Shown here one piece after another: positions 43,426 through 52,125 of a stretch of DNA of 64,000 nucleotides (position 1 is the first letter of the stretch; each line of letters opens with the position of its first letter). The stretch is from assembly GCA_020636405.1 (NCBI GenBank), contig JACJXW010000004.1, positions 3,460,001 through 3,524,000 on the forward strand. The letters are read 5' to 3'. The stretch comes from Lewinellaceae bacterium. GTDB lineage: Bacteria > Bacteroidota > Bacteroidia > Chitinophagales > Saprospiraceae. Under the pieces are notes generated by a model. The model was not told the DNA's origin, did no database searches, and saw nothing but the letters and a program-made list of their open reading frames with translations. A program made the position numbers and the translations under genes.

Positions 43426-44241
43426 ATGAATATTCTGGAGAAGATCATTGCTCATAAGCACAAGGAGGTAGCAGAACGAAAAGGGCTCTACCCGCCCCGG
43501 CTGCTGGAGCAAAGCATTTACTTTGAAACACCGGCGGTTTCCCTGAAGAGATACCTGCTTCGGAAGGACAAGTCGGGCATCATCGCAGAGTTCAAACGCC
43601 GCTCTCCCTCCAAAGGAGATATCAACCCTTATGCCTCGGTAGAGCGCGTCTCTATCGGTTATATGCAGGCCGGCGCATCCGCATTGTCCATTCTGACCGA
43701 CAGTACATTCTTTGGAGGTAAGAACGAAGACCTGACCGAGGCCCGCCGGTTCAATTTTTGCCCCATTCTGCGCAAGGAATTCATCATTGACGAATATCAA
43801 CTGATTGAGGCCAAATCCATCGGAGCAGATGCCGTCCTGCTCATCGCGGAGTGCCTGGATCAGAAACAGTTGGCCCAACTGGCCGGAACCGCCAAAGGGC
43901 TTGGGCTTGAAGTACTGATGGAGATCCACAGCAAACAGCAACTGGATAAGTACACCTCTGATGTTGATGCCATTGGGGTTAACAACCGGAACCTGGAGAC
44001 TTTCGAGGTCAGTATAGCCGCTTCGCTCGAACTGGCTGCAGCACTGCCCGCCGAAGCCGTCAAAGTGTCGGAAAGCGGGCTCGACGACCCCCAGGCCATC
44101 GTAGAACTCCGCCGGTCGGGTTATCAGGGCTTCCTCATTGGAGAATATTTCATGAAGCAGGCGGACCCCGGAAAAGCATGCCGGGAGTTCATCCGGCAGG
44201 TAAAACATTTTGAGGATCTGCTGCACAATGCCATCGCCTGA
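43426..44241 (+). CDS. trpC: Indole-3-glycerol-phosphate synthase
   Basis: The 271-residue TIM-barrel enzyme closes the indole ring of CdRP. The ATG at 43426, 5 bp after the trpD stop, starts MNILEKIIAHKHKEVAERK. Catalytic residues sit in GIIAEFKRRSPSKGDI (Glu, Lys), CPILRKEFIIDEYQ (Lys), DAVLLIAECLD, IGVNNRNLETFEV and KVSESGLDDP. Stand-alone, not fused to TrpF. The frame is open upstream into trpD but those codons overlap it. Confidence 0.95.
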   Translation: MNILEKIIAHKHKEVAERKGLYPPRLLEQSIYFETPAVSLKRYLLRKDKSGIIAEFKRRSPSKGDINPYASVERVSIGYMQAGASALSILTDSTFFGGKNEDLTEARRFNFCPILRKEFIIDEYQLIEAKSIGADAVLLIAECLDQKQLAQLAGTAKGLGLEVLMEIHSKQQLDKYTSDVDAIGVNNRNLETFEVSIAASLELAAALPAEAVKVSESGLDDPQAIVELRRSGYQGFLIGEYFMKQADPGKACREFIRQVKHFEDLLHNAIA

Positions 44242-44254
44242 AAATAACAAACCT

Positions 44255-44914
44255 ATGAAAATAAAAGTATGCGGTATGCGGGAGCCTGAAAACATCAAAG
44301 CCCTGGCGGCACTGCCGGTGGATATGGTGGGCTTCATCTTCTATGCGCGTTCGCCGCGTTTTGCCGAAGGTAAATTGGCAAAATGGCTGGCAAAAGAAGG
44401 GGCGGTGCTGGAAGGCAAAAAACGCGTCGGGGTGTTCGTCAATGCCGAGGTGGAGGATGTGCTCAACCATGTACACGATTTCGAACTTGATTTTGTACAG
44501 CTTCACGGCAACGAAAGCCCCGAGTACTGCCAGTTGCTGCGCAATCTGTGGGAAACGACCTCCATGCGGAAGGCAAAGCTGATCAAAGCCTTTCCTGTCG
44601 ATGAGGATTTTGATTTTGAGGTGGTTTCTCCATACACCGCTCATTGTGCCTATTTTCTGTTCGATACCAAGGGTAAGGAATTCGGAGGTACTGGGCAGCA
44701 GTTCGATTGGAGCCTTATGGGCGGTTATCGGGGCGTTACGCCCTTCCTGCTGAGCGGCGGAATAGGCCCGGATGCCGTGGACGCGCTTTTGGCTTTCCGG
44801 CATCCTCAGTTGTACGGAATAGACATCAACAGCCGGTTTGAAGTGAAACCCGGGCTGAAGGACATGGAAAAGATCGCCCAATTTATTACTGCTTTAAAAC
44901 AACCGACAACATGA
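44255..44914 (+). CDS. trpF: Phosphoribosylanthranilate isomerase
   Basis: The 219-residue TIM barrel carries out the Amadori rearrangement of PRA to CdRP. The start at 44255 puts the catalytic Cys in MKIKVCGMREPEN; the catalytic Asp is in the segment YFLFDTKGKEFGGTGQQFDW, and LLSGGIGPDAV is the phosphate loop. It lies 13 bp after trpC and overlaps trpB by 4 bp (ATGA). Confidence 0.95.
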   Translation: MKIKVCGMREPENIKALAALPVDMVGFIFYARSPRFAEGKLAKWLAKEGAVLEGKKRVGVFVNAEVEDVLNHVHDFELDFVQLHGNESPEYCQLLRNLWETTSMRKAKLIKAFPVDEDFDFEVVSPYTAHCAYFLFDTKGKEFGGTGQQFDWSLMGGYRGVTPFLLSGGIGPDAVDALLAFRHPQLYGIDINSRFEVKPGLKDMEKIAQFITALKQPTT

Positions 44915-46107
44915 TAGCCATTAATGACAAAGGGTACTATGGAGAGTTCGGCGGGGCCTACATTCCCGAGATGCTACACCCCAATATAGAGGAACTACGC
45001 CGGCAATACGTTCAGGTAATGGAGGAGCCGGAATTTCAGCGGGAGTTTCGCATGCTGCTCAAGGACTATGTCGGCCGCCCTTCGCCACTTTACCTGGCAG
45101 AGCGCCTTTCTGAGCATTATAAGGTTACTATCTACCTGAAAAGGGAAGACCTCAACCACACCGGCGCCCACAAGATCAACAACACCGTGGGACAGATCCT
45201 TATGGCTAAGCGGCTGGGTAAAACGCGTATTATTGCCGAAACGGGCGCCGGCCAGCACGGCGTGGCTACTGCTACGGTTTGTGCACTGATGGGAATACAG
45301 TGCATCGTTTATATGGGAGCAGTAGACATCAAAAGGCAAGCGCCCAACGTCTCCCGTATGCGCATGCTGGGCGCCGAGGTACGCCCGGCTACCAGCGGGA
45401 GCCAAACCTTGAAAGACGCAACCAATGAGGCTATCCGCGACTGGATCAATAACCCTGAGGATACCCACTATATCATCGGTTCCGTAGTGGGCCCCCACCC
45501 GTATCCGGATATGGTTGCACGCTTCCAGTCGGTCATCAGTGAGGAAATGAAGTTGCAGTTGGAACAACACACCGGCCGTGAAAACCCCAACGCCATCATC
45601 GCCTGTGTAGGCGGCGGAAGCAATGCTGCCGGCGCTTATTACCACTACCTCAATGAAACGGATGTGCGCCTGATTGCCGTCGAGGCCGCCGGCCACGGTA
45701 TCCACAGCGGCGAATCGGCCGCCACCAGCGTGCTGGGCACCAAAGGCATCATACACGGCAGCCGCACCCTGCTCATGCAAACTCCGGATGGGCAGATCAT
45801 CGAACCGTATTCTCTGTCCGCCGGCCTGGATTATCCTGGCATCGGGCCGCTGCACGCTCACCTGATCGCCAGTGGCCGGGCCGAGGCTATAAGTATAACT
45901 GACGAGGAGGCTCTGGCGTCTGCCTATTTCCTTTCCCGGAGGGAAGGCATCATTCCTGCTCTGGAAACGGCCCATGCTTTTGCGGCTCTGGACAAGATGC
46001 AGTATCAACCGGAGGATGTCATCGTCGTCTGTTTATCCGGCAGGGGGGATAAAGACCTGGACACCTACATTCACCATTTTGACCGATTTCAAAAACAAAC
46101 GTCATGA
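44911..46107 (+). CDS. trpB: Tryptophan synthase beta subunit
   Basis: The 398-residue PLP enzyme joins indole and serine. PLP lysine is in LNHTGAHKINNTVGQ (near residue 88); other marks are GEFGGAYIPEMLHP, IIAETGAGQHGVATATVCAL, CVGGGSNAAGAYYHYL (phosphate cup) and AGLDYPGIGPLHA. It is a TrpB1-type protein expected to pair with TrpA. The start overlaps trpF and the stop overlaps trpA, both by 4 bp. Confidence 0.97.
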   Translation: MIAINDKGYYGEFGGAYIPEMLHPNIEELRRQYVQVMEEPEFQREFRMLLKDYVGRPSPLYLAERLSEHYKVTIYLKREDLNHTGAHKINNTVGQILMAKRLGKTRIIAETGAGQHGVATATVCALMGIQCIVYMGAVDIKRQAPNVSRMRMLGAEVRPATSGSQTLKDATNEAIRDWINNPEDTHYIIGSVVGPHPYPDMVARFQSVISEEMKLQLEQHTGRENPNAIIACVGGGSNAAGAYYHYLNETDVRLIAVEAAGHGIHSGESAATSVLGTKGIIHGSRTLLMQTPDGQIIEPYSLSAGLDYPGIGPLHAHLIASGRAEAISITDEEALASAYFLSRREGIIPALETAHAFAALDKMQYQPEDVIVVCLSGRGDKDLDTYIHHFDRFQKQTS

Positions 46108-46892
46108 ACAGGCTCGATAAACTTTTTGCTGCAAAGCAACGGGATATCCTGAACATCTACTTCACCGCCGGCTATCCCAATCTGGATGACACAGGGAAGA
46201 TCATTCGTGCATTGGACAGGTCCGGCGCCGACCTCATCGAGCTTGGTATGCCCTATTCCGACCCGTTGGCAGACGGGCCGACTATTCAGCAGAGTGGACA
46301 GGTTGCCCTGAAGAACGGTATGACATTGCCACTGCTCTTTGAGCAGGTCAGAGCGGTGAGAAAAGATACGGATATTCCCCTGATCCTGATGGGCTACTTC
46401 AACCAGGTGATGCAATACGGAGAACAGCGTTTCATTGATAAGTGCGTAGAAGTGGGTATTGACGGCCTCATACTGCCCGACCTGCCTTTGTATGAGTACG
46501 AACAGTTCTTCAAAACCATGGTCGAGCAGGCCGGACTGGGCATCAGTTTCCTCATCACTCCGCAGACTTCGGAAGAACGCATCAAAAAAGTGGATGAACT
46601 CAGCCGCGGCTTCATCTATATGGTCGCCAATTCTTCCATTACCGGAGCGAAAGGGGACATTACGGAAAAACAACTGGGGTACTTTGAACGGGTTAACCGT
46701 TTGCAGCTGAAAAAACCCCGCCTCATCGGATTTGGTATATCCAGCCACGAAACATTTACCACTGCCTGCCGCTATGCCAACGGCGCTATTATCGGCAGCG
46801 CCTTCATCCGAGCCCTGGCAAACACGGAGGAAGTAGAGCGCGCTACCTCAGAATTCGTACGCTCGATCCGAGGTGTTGAAGTATCTGCATAA
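46104..46892 (+). CDS. trpA: Tryptophan synthase alpha subunit
   Basis: The 262-residue TIM barrel splits indole-3-glycerol phosphate to indole. Catalytic Glu lies in LIELGMPYSDPLADGPTIQ and catalytic Asp in IDGLILPDLPLYE; IYMVANSSITGAKGD and LIGFGISSHETF complete the site. Overlaps trpB by 4 bp, which favours equal production of the two subunits. Confidence 0.97.
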   Translation: MNRLDKLFAAKQRDILNIYFTAGYPNLDDTGKIIRALDRSGADLIELGMPYSDPLADGPTIQQSGQVALKNGMTLPLLFEQVRAVRKDTDIPLILMGYFNQVMQYGEQRFIDKCVEVGIDGLILPDLPLYEYEQFFKTMVEQAGLGISFLITPQTSEERIKKVDELSRGFIYMVANSSITGAKGDITEKQLGYFERVNRLQLKKPRLIGFGISSHETFTTACRYANGAIIGSAFIRALANTEEVERATSEFVRSIRGVEVSA

Positions 46893-46910
46893 AAAATCAA
46901 GCCTGAAATA

Positions 46911-47921
46911 ATGATCATCCAATTAGACAAAAATATCACCGGAAGCCAGCTCAGGAAGCTGAAAGAAAGTTTGAAGGAGATACAGTATAAGGCCACCCAC
47001 GTTTCAACGCAGTACTCCGACTATATTATCGGGGTTGGGAAGAAAGAGGTCGATATCCGCGCCATTGGTACGCTGCCAGGGATAAAAGACATCCATCGGG
47101 TCAGCGACGACTACAAGTTGGTGTCTAAAAAGTGGCGGGTGGAAGATACCATCATCAAACTGAACGAAGACATCAAGATCGGCACCGGCCATTTTGCCCT
47201 GATGGCTGGGCCTTGTTCCATCGAATCGGAGGCTCAGATCGAGAAAACCATTGCTCATCTGGCCAGCACCGGCGTTCGCATCATGCGGGGCGGGGTATAC
47301 AAACCCCGCAGTTCCCCCTATTCTTTTCGGGGGCTGGGTATAGACGGCCTGAAACTTTGGTACGAGAAGGCTCATGCCGCCGGCATCAAGATCATCACCG
47401 AGGTGATGATGGTAGAGCAGATCGAGGCTATGGCCGACTATGTGGACATCTTTCAGGTAGGCGCCCGCAACTCTCAGAATTTCAACCTCCTGGATGCTCT
47501 TGGAGAGGTGGACAAGCCGGTCCTCCTCAAAAGAGGGATCTCCGGTACCATCGACGAGCTATTGCAGGCTGCCGAATACATATTTTCCAATGGCAATGAG
47601 CGCATCATGCTTTGCGAGCGCGGTATTCGGACCTATGAAACCGCTTACCGCAACACCATGGATATCAACGCCATCGCCATGCTCAAGGAGAAGGCCCACC
47701 TTCCGGTCATTGCCGACCCTTCACATGGTATTGGCCTGCGGCGTTTCGTGGGCCCGGTAGCCCTGGCCGCCGTCATGGCGGGTGCCGACGGCGTCATCCT
47801 GGAAGTCCACGAACAGCCCGAGAAGGCCTTCTCCGATGGCCAGCAGACGCTGAGCTTTCCGGAGGCGGAACGGCTGTATAAGCAGCTGAGGCAGGCGTTT
47901 GAACTGAGGGAAACTTTTTAA
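46911..47921 (+). CDS. 3-deoxy-7-phosphoheptulonate (DAHP) synthase, type I beta
   Basis: The 336-residue enzyme makes DAHP from PEP and erythrose 4-phosphate, the entry to aromatic amino acids. Residues 1-70 form a ferredoxin-like domain (MIIQLDKNITGSQLRKLKES) as in the Thermotoga-type enzyme, where it binds Tyr or Phe. The barrel shows MAGPCSIES, GVYKPRSSPYSFRGLG, FQVGARNSQNFNLL, VLLKRG and VIADPSHGIGLR. It lies 18 bp after trpA, so it should be under the same attenuator; this couples the first pathway step to Trp supply. Confidence 0.93.
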   Translation: MIIQLDKNITGSQLRKLKESLKEIQYKATHVSTQYSDYIIGVGKKEVDIRAIGTLPGIKDIHRVSDDYKLVSKKWRVEDTIIKLNEDIKIGTGHFALMAGPCSIESEAQIEKTIAHLASTGVRIMRGGVYKPRSSPYSFRGLGIDGLKLWYEKAHAAGIKIITEVMMVEQIEAMADYVDIFQVGARNSQNFNLLDALGEVDKPVLLKRGISGTIDELLQAAEYIFSNGNERIMLCERGIRTYETAYRNTMDINAIAMLKEKAHLPVIADPSHGIGLRRFVGPVALAAVMAGADGVILEVHEQPEKAFSDGQQTLSFPEAERLYKQLRQAFELRETF

Positions 47922-47954
47922 AGCCACACGAGTAAGGGTAAAAGGCTTTTTTGT
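47920..47954 (+). terminator. Terminator of the trp operon
   Basis: AAAGCC (47920-47925) pairs with GGCTTT (47944-47949) ahead of a T run, directly at the stop of the DAHP synthase gene. The stem is short, so the call is moderate. Confidence 0.5.
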
Positions 47955-47960
47955 GAATAT

Positions 47961-49157
47961 TTAGCCGATCGCTCCTTCCACGTCCGCAATAATATCCTCA
48001 ATATCCTCAATACCGGTAGAAATGCGCACCAGTCCGTCCGTAATGCCGTACTGCCGGCGTACTTCCTGTGGCACGCTGATGTGCGACATGGAGGCCGGGT
48101 GCAGGACGAGCGTATCCACGTCGCCGAGGGTGGGGGTGAGGGTACAGAATTTCAGGCGGTTCATGAATTGTTTGCCCGCTTCCAGGCCGCCCTTCAATTC
48201 GAAGCTCAGCATGCCGCCGAAATCTTTCATCTGCCGTTTGGCGGTAGCATGGCTGGGGTGAGCAGGCAGGCCGGGGTAGTTCACCCGTTCGACTTTAGGA
48301 TGTTGGTCCAGCCACTGAGCCAGGTGGCGGGCATTCCGGCAATGTCGTTCCATCCGGATCTCCAGTGTTTTGAGCCCGTTGTGGATCAGCCAGGCGTCCC
48401 AGGAGTTGCAGTTGGTACCCAGTAGTTTGAGTTTGGGCAGGACAGCTTCCTGCATCAGGCCTTTGTCTTTTCCGACGATGGCACCGGCGGTGGAATTCCC
48501 GTGGCCGTTGAGGTATTTGGTGGTGGAATGAATTACGAAATCGGCGCCAAATTGAAAGGGTTGTTGGAGGTATGGCGTGGCGAAAGTATTGTCTGCAACC
48601 ACAATACAGTTATATTTGTGTCCCAATTCAGCCAGGGCAGCCATGTCAAAGCAGTCCAGCGTAGGATTGGCGGGGGTTTCGTAGTAGAGCAGCCGGATGT
48701 CTTTATGCTCCTTCAGAAGCTGTTCCACTTGATCCAGCCGGATGAGGTTGGCGGCGTGGAAACGGATGTTCAGCGGCTGTAATACATCCCGGAAAAGAGC
48801 CGTGGTGCCGCCGTAGAGGTTGCCCTGGGTGAGTATACCGTCTCCGCTTTTGAGCAGGCCGAGCAGCAGGGTGGAGATGGCCGACATGCCGGAACTGGTG
48901 AGCAGGCCCGAAGCCTCCATCTGCAGCCCGTGTGATTCCAGCTGGGCGATCTTTTCCGCCACGGCATCGATCGTAGGGTTGCCAAAGCGGCTGTAGATGT
49001 GTCCGGGCTGATTGCCCAGGAAAACCTCCATGCCTTGTTCAATTGAATCGAAGGCAAAAGACGATGCAGCATATATGGGAAGCTGATGAGGGCGGGTGTA
49101 GCGCCGCTCTTCCGGCTCCTGTACGCAAAGGGAACCGAAACCAATTTGTTTTTTCAT
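47961..49157 (-). CDS. Cystathionine gamma-synthase / methionine gamma-lyase family PLP enzyme
   Basis: The 398-residue Cys/Met-metabolism enzyme has the PLP lysine in VIHSTTKYLNGHGNSTAGAI, substrate and cofactor residues in YAASSFAFDS, YSRFGNPT, LLTSSGMSAIST, YYETPANPTLDCFD and VVADNTFATPYLQQPFQFGA. Sequence cannot separate cystathionine gamma-synthase, beta/gamma-lyase or methionine gamma-lyase. Not part of an operon; convergent with the trp operon and divergent from the RluD-type gene. Confidence 0.88.
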   Translation of the reverse strand: MKKQIGFGSLCVQEPEERRYTRPHQLPIYAASSFAFDSIEQGMEVFLGNQPGHIYSRFGNPTIDAVAEKIAQLESHGLQMEASGLLTSSGMSAISTLLLGLLKSGDGILTQGNLYGGTTALFRDVLQPLNIRFHAANLIRLDQVEQLLKEHKDIRLLYYETPANPTLDCFDMAALAELGHKYNCIVVADNTFATPYLQQPFQFGADFVIHSTTKYLNGHGNSTAGAIVGKDKGLMQEAVLPKLKLLGTNCNSWDAWLIHNGLKTLEIRMERHCRNARHLAQWLDQHPKVERVNYPGLPAHPSHATAKRQMKDFGGMLSFELKGGLEAGKQFMNRLKFCTLTPTLGDVDTLVLHPASMSHISVPQEVRRQYGITDGLVRISTGIEDIEDIIADVEGAIG

Positions 49158-49172
49158 TGTTGCTTAAATTTG
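49146..49172 (+). promoter_or_regulatory. Possible promoter of the RluD-type gene
   Basis: TAAATTTG (49165-49172) is a perfect -7 box; the nearest TTG (49146-49148) is only 16 bp away, shorter than usual. Confidence 0.4.
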
Positions 49173-49241
49173 AGTAGTTTGAGATTTTCCCGATCTTCAA
49201 GACAATATCTGGAAAATCTTAGGCAGGAAAGCCGTGAAAGC

Positions 49242-50291
49242 ATGCAAGATAATTATAACGACGAATACTTCGAATACCAGATCATCAAAGTTGACAGGAA
49301 GCAGAGCCTCATCCGGATCGATAAGTTCCTGATGGATCGCCTGGAGCGCACCTCCCGTAGCCGCATCCAGAACGCCATCAAAGCGGGCTCTATCCAGGTA
49401 GGCGGACAGGATATCAAGTCCAATTACAAGGTACATCCCGGAGACGAGATCTCTATTGTCATTCCCCGGCCTCCGGGAGAGGGAAGCCGGGTGATCCCAC
49501 AGAATATCCCTCTGGACGTGCGCTACGAAGACGATGACCTGCTGGTAGTACACAAGCCTGCCGGCATGGTGGTTCATCCGGGCATCGGGCACCATCGGGG
49601 AACGCTGGTCAACGCTCTGGCCCACCACTTTGGCAAACAGAACCTACCGGTCATGGACAACAATTACCAGGACCGCCTGGGGCTGGTGCACCGGATTGAT
49701 AAAAACACTTCTGGCCTGCTGGTGGTAGCGAAATCCGACTACGCTATGACGCACCTTGCCAAGCAGTTCTATTACCACACGGTAGAGCGGACCTACAACG
49801 CTTTGATCTGGGGAGAGCCGGAGGAAGAGCAGGGCACTGTGCGCGCCAGTGTAGGCCGCCATCCCCGTTTCCGCCAAAAATTCACGACGTTTCCGGAAGG
49901 AGAAGGTGGAAAATGGGCGGTGACCCACTACAAAGTGCTGGAGCGGCTGTACTATGTCAGCCTCATTCAATGCAATTTGGAAACGGGCCGCACGCACCAG
50001 ATCCGCGTCCATATGGAGTCTCTGGGGCACCCGCTGTTCAATGACGAACGCTATGGGGGCGACCGCATCGTGAAAGGTACCATCTTTAGCAAATACAAGA
50101 TGTTCGTGGAGAATACCTTCACCATTATGCCAAGACATGCCCTTCATGCCCGCTCTCTGGGTTTCATCCACCCTCGTACCGGCAAGGAAATGACTTTCGA
50201 ATCCGACCTGCCTGCAGATTTCCAGGAAGCGTTGGATCGCTGGCGCCGCTATGTGGCAGGGAGAAAGGCAGCTACTGGGGAGTTGGATTAA
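49242..50291 (+). CDS. rluD: RluD-type 23S rRNA pseudouridine synthase
   Basis: The 349-residue enzyme has an S4 RNA-binding domain (IRIDKFLMDRLERTSRSRIQ, about 25-90) and a catalytic domain with DDDLLVVHKPAGMVVHPG and the catalytic Asp in LGLVHRIDKNTSGLLVVAK (near 155). GRTHQIRVHMESLGHPLFND is the second signature. Members modify U1911/1915/1917 of 23S rRNA; RluD versus another RluA-family member is probable, not proven. ATG at 49242 chosen because the domain starts soon after; the upstream part of the frame overlaps the promoter. Confidence 0.9.
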   Translation: MQDNYNDEYFEYQIIKVDRKQSLIRIDKFLMDRLERTSRSRIQNAIKAGSIQVGGQDIKSNYKVHPGDEISIVIPRPPGEGSRVIPQNIPLDVRYEDDDLLVVHKPAGMVVHPGIGHHRGTLVNALAHHFGKQNLPVMDNNYQDRLGLVHRIDKNTSGLLVVAKSDYAMTHLAKQFYYHTVERTYNALIWGEPEEEQGTVRASVGRHPRFRQKFTTFPEGEGGKWAVTHYKVLERLYYVSLIQCNLETGRTHQIRVHMESLGHPLFNDERYGGDRIVKGTIFSKYKMFVENTFTIMPRHALHARSLGFIHPRTGKEMTFESDLPADFQEALDRWRRYVAGRKAATGELD

Positions 50292-50323
50292 TCAATAGAA
50301 GAGATCGGTAATCCGTCAAAATT

Positions 50324-50857
50324 ATGCAGAAAGAAATTGAACAGACAAGGCGTTGGCTGGAAAAAATAGTAGTTGGGCTCAACCTGTGCCCCTTTGCTCG
50401 TTTACCGTTCTCCACCGGGCGGGTCCGCTACGTATTGTACGAAGGGGCCGACATGGTGGCGTTGGCCAAATTGATGGTGCAGGAAGCACAGTACCTTAGT
50501 CATACTCCCGTGGAGGAAGTAGAAACTACCTTGCTGATACTGCCCAACGCCCTTCCGGATTTCCTGGATTATCTCGATTTCATGGACGAGGCGGAGTGGC
50601 TGATCCGCGAGAACGGGCTGGAGGGCGTCATTCAGGTGGCCTCTTTCCACCCATTGTACCAGTTTGCCGGTACAGAATCGGATGCCCCGGAGAATTATAC
50701 CAACCGCTCGCCCTACCCGATGTTGCACCTGCTGCGCGAAGAAAGCATAGAACAGGCCCTGGAACATTATAAAGACCCGGAAAAGATCCCGGAGCACAAT
50801 ATAGAAAAAATGCGGGAATTGGGCCTCCAAGGCGTTAGAAAGCTGATGGAGGAATAG
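50324..50857 (+). CDS. DUF1415 family protein
   Basis: The 177-residue protein is a full-length DUF1415 member: TRRWLEKIVVGLNLCPFA near the start, ETTLLILPNALPDFLDYLDF, VIQVASFHPLYQFAG and a C-terminal APENYTNRSPYPMLHLLRE. The conserved Cys, His and Arg residues hint at a small enzyme, but no function is known. It lies 32 bp after the RluD-type gene on the same strand. Confidence 0.88.
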   Translation: MQKEIEQTRRWLEKIVVGLNLCPFARLPFSTGRVRYVLYEGADMVALAKLMVQEAQYLSHTPVEEVETTLLILPNALPDFLDYLDFMDEAEWLIRENGLEGVIQVASFHPLYQFAGTESDAPENYTNRSPYPMLHLLREESIEQALEHYKDPEKIPEHNIEKMRELGLQGVRKLMEE

Positions 50858-50929
50858 CATGGTAAAGGTTTCTAATACGAATCCTGAATAACCGTTTGGA
50901 CGTGGGTACGTTTGGGTGCTTGGCCGAGT

Positions 50930-50995
50930 CCCGAATCCCGAATCCCGAATCCACGAATCCCGAATCCACGAATCCCGAATCCACGAATCCCGAAT
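50930..50995 (+). repeat. 7/8-bp array of CCCGAAT and CCACGAAT
   Basis: Three CCCGAAT are followed by three CCACGAAT-CCCGAAT pairs (15-bp composite unit), nine units in all, ending 7 bp before the ATG of the LuxC-like gene. Just upstream (50893-50923) is a degenerate run with ACGTTTGG, like the octamers at 36431-36526. Confidence 0.93.
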
Positions 50996-51002
50996 AGCAA
51001 AA

Positions 51003-52019
51003 ATGACCTTACCAGAACGCATAAACGTATTGATCCGGCTGGGGGAGCATCTTCGTGGGGAAGATGAGTACCTCGATGCCCTGATGCACCGTACCAGTTT
51101 CAATAACTCCTGGTTCACGATAGAGAATCAGAAGGAAGCCGTGTCGGCGATTGCCCAAAATATGCTAAGAACGGAAAAGCTGGAAGCCTGGCTGCAGCGT
51201 TATGCAATGCCTGCAGAGACGGTACCCCAAACCGTAGGAATCGTCATGGCGGGCAATATTCCGTTGGTTGGATTTCACGACCTGCTTTGTGTTTTTGTTG
51301 CTGGGCATCGGGCTCTCGTTAAATTGTCGGACAAGGACCAGTACCTCTTGCCTTATCTTCTCCGGGTGATGGGGAGGTTTGATGAAAGAGCCGAGGCTTA
51401 TTTCAATATCACGCAACAGCTAAAGGGCTTTGATGCTGTTATTGCTACCGGCAGCAACAACTCGGCACGTTACTTTGAAGCTTACTTTAAGGATTATCCT
51501 CATATCATTCGCCGCAACCGGAACGGCATCGCTGTGCTCACCGGAGAGGAGACGGAGGCGGAGCTGCTGGAGCTCGGAAAAGATATTTTCCAGTACTTCG
51601 GCCTGGGATGCCGCAACGTGTCTAAGATATACGTGCCGAGAGGCTATGATTTCGATCCCTTGCTGGAAGCCCTGCACGAGTACCGGCAGGCCGTACTGCA
51701 TACCAAATACAAGAATAATTTCGACTACAATTACGCCATTCATATTCTCAATAAGGAGGAATTCAAGGCAAATGGCTGCATCCTTCTTCGGGAAGACTCC
51801 AGCCTTCAATCCCGAATTGCTTCTCTGCATTATGAATACTATGATAAGCTGGAGGCTGTGGAAAGGGAAATTGAGCGACGCAAAGAAGAGATACAGTGCA
51901 CGATTGCCCGGGAAGGCCTGTTGAAGCATCCTGCCTTTTCTTTTGGGAAAGCCCAGCATCCTGAGTTGTGGGACTATGCCGACGGAGTGGACACCATGGA
52001 CTTCCTGCTTGGGATATAA
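51003..52019 (+). CDS. LuxC-like acyl-CoA reductase
   Basis: The 338-residue protein matches the acyl-CoA reductase (LuxC) family: VGIVMAGNIPLVGFHDLLCV, GHRALVKLSDKDQYLLPYL, IATGSNNSARYFEAYF, RRNRNGIAVLTGEET and the catalytic Cys in YFGLGCRNVSKIYVPRGYD near 202. It would reduce acyl-CoA with NADPH to an aldehyde; partner and product are unknown. Start at 51003 (MTLPERI) because the upstream open frame runs into the tandem repeat. Confidence 0.88.
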   Translation: MTLPERINVLIRLGEHLRGEDEYLDALMHRTSFNNSWFTIENQKEAVSAIAQNMLRTEKLEAWLQRYAMPAETVPQTVGIVMAGNIPLVGFHDLLCVFVAGHRALVKLSDKDQYLLPYLLRVMGRFDERAEAYFNITQQLKGFDAVIATGSNNSARYFEAYFKDYPHIIRRNRNGIAVLTGEETEAELLELGKDIFQYFGLGCRNVSKIYVPRGYDFDPLLEALHEYRQAVLHTKYKNNFDYNYAIHILNKEEFKANGCILLREDSSLQSRIASLHYEYYDKLEAVEREIERRKEEIQCTIAREGLLKHPAFSFGKAQHPELWDYADGVDTMDFLLGI

Positions 52020-52125
52020 GCCCCGGTACGGGATAAAAATCTGCATACCTCCCCTGTGGTAAACCGATTTGGCGGTTTTTTCCTTAGTTTTAGTTCGTGG
52101 AGGCAAAACATCCAACACCCATGCC

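Noticed and set aside
43204..44337. 377-codon frame antisense to trpD/trpC/trpF
   Set aside because: It runs across three confirmed trp genes and matches no family.
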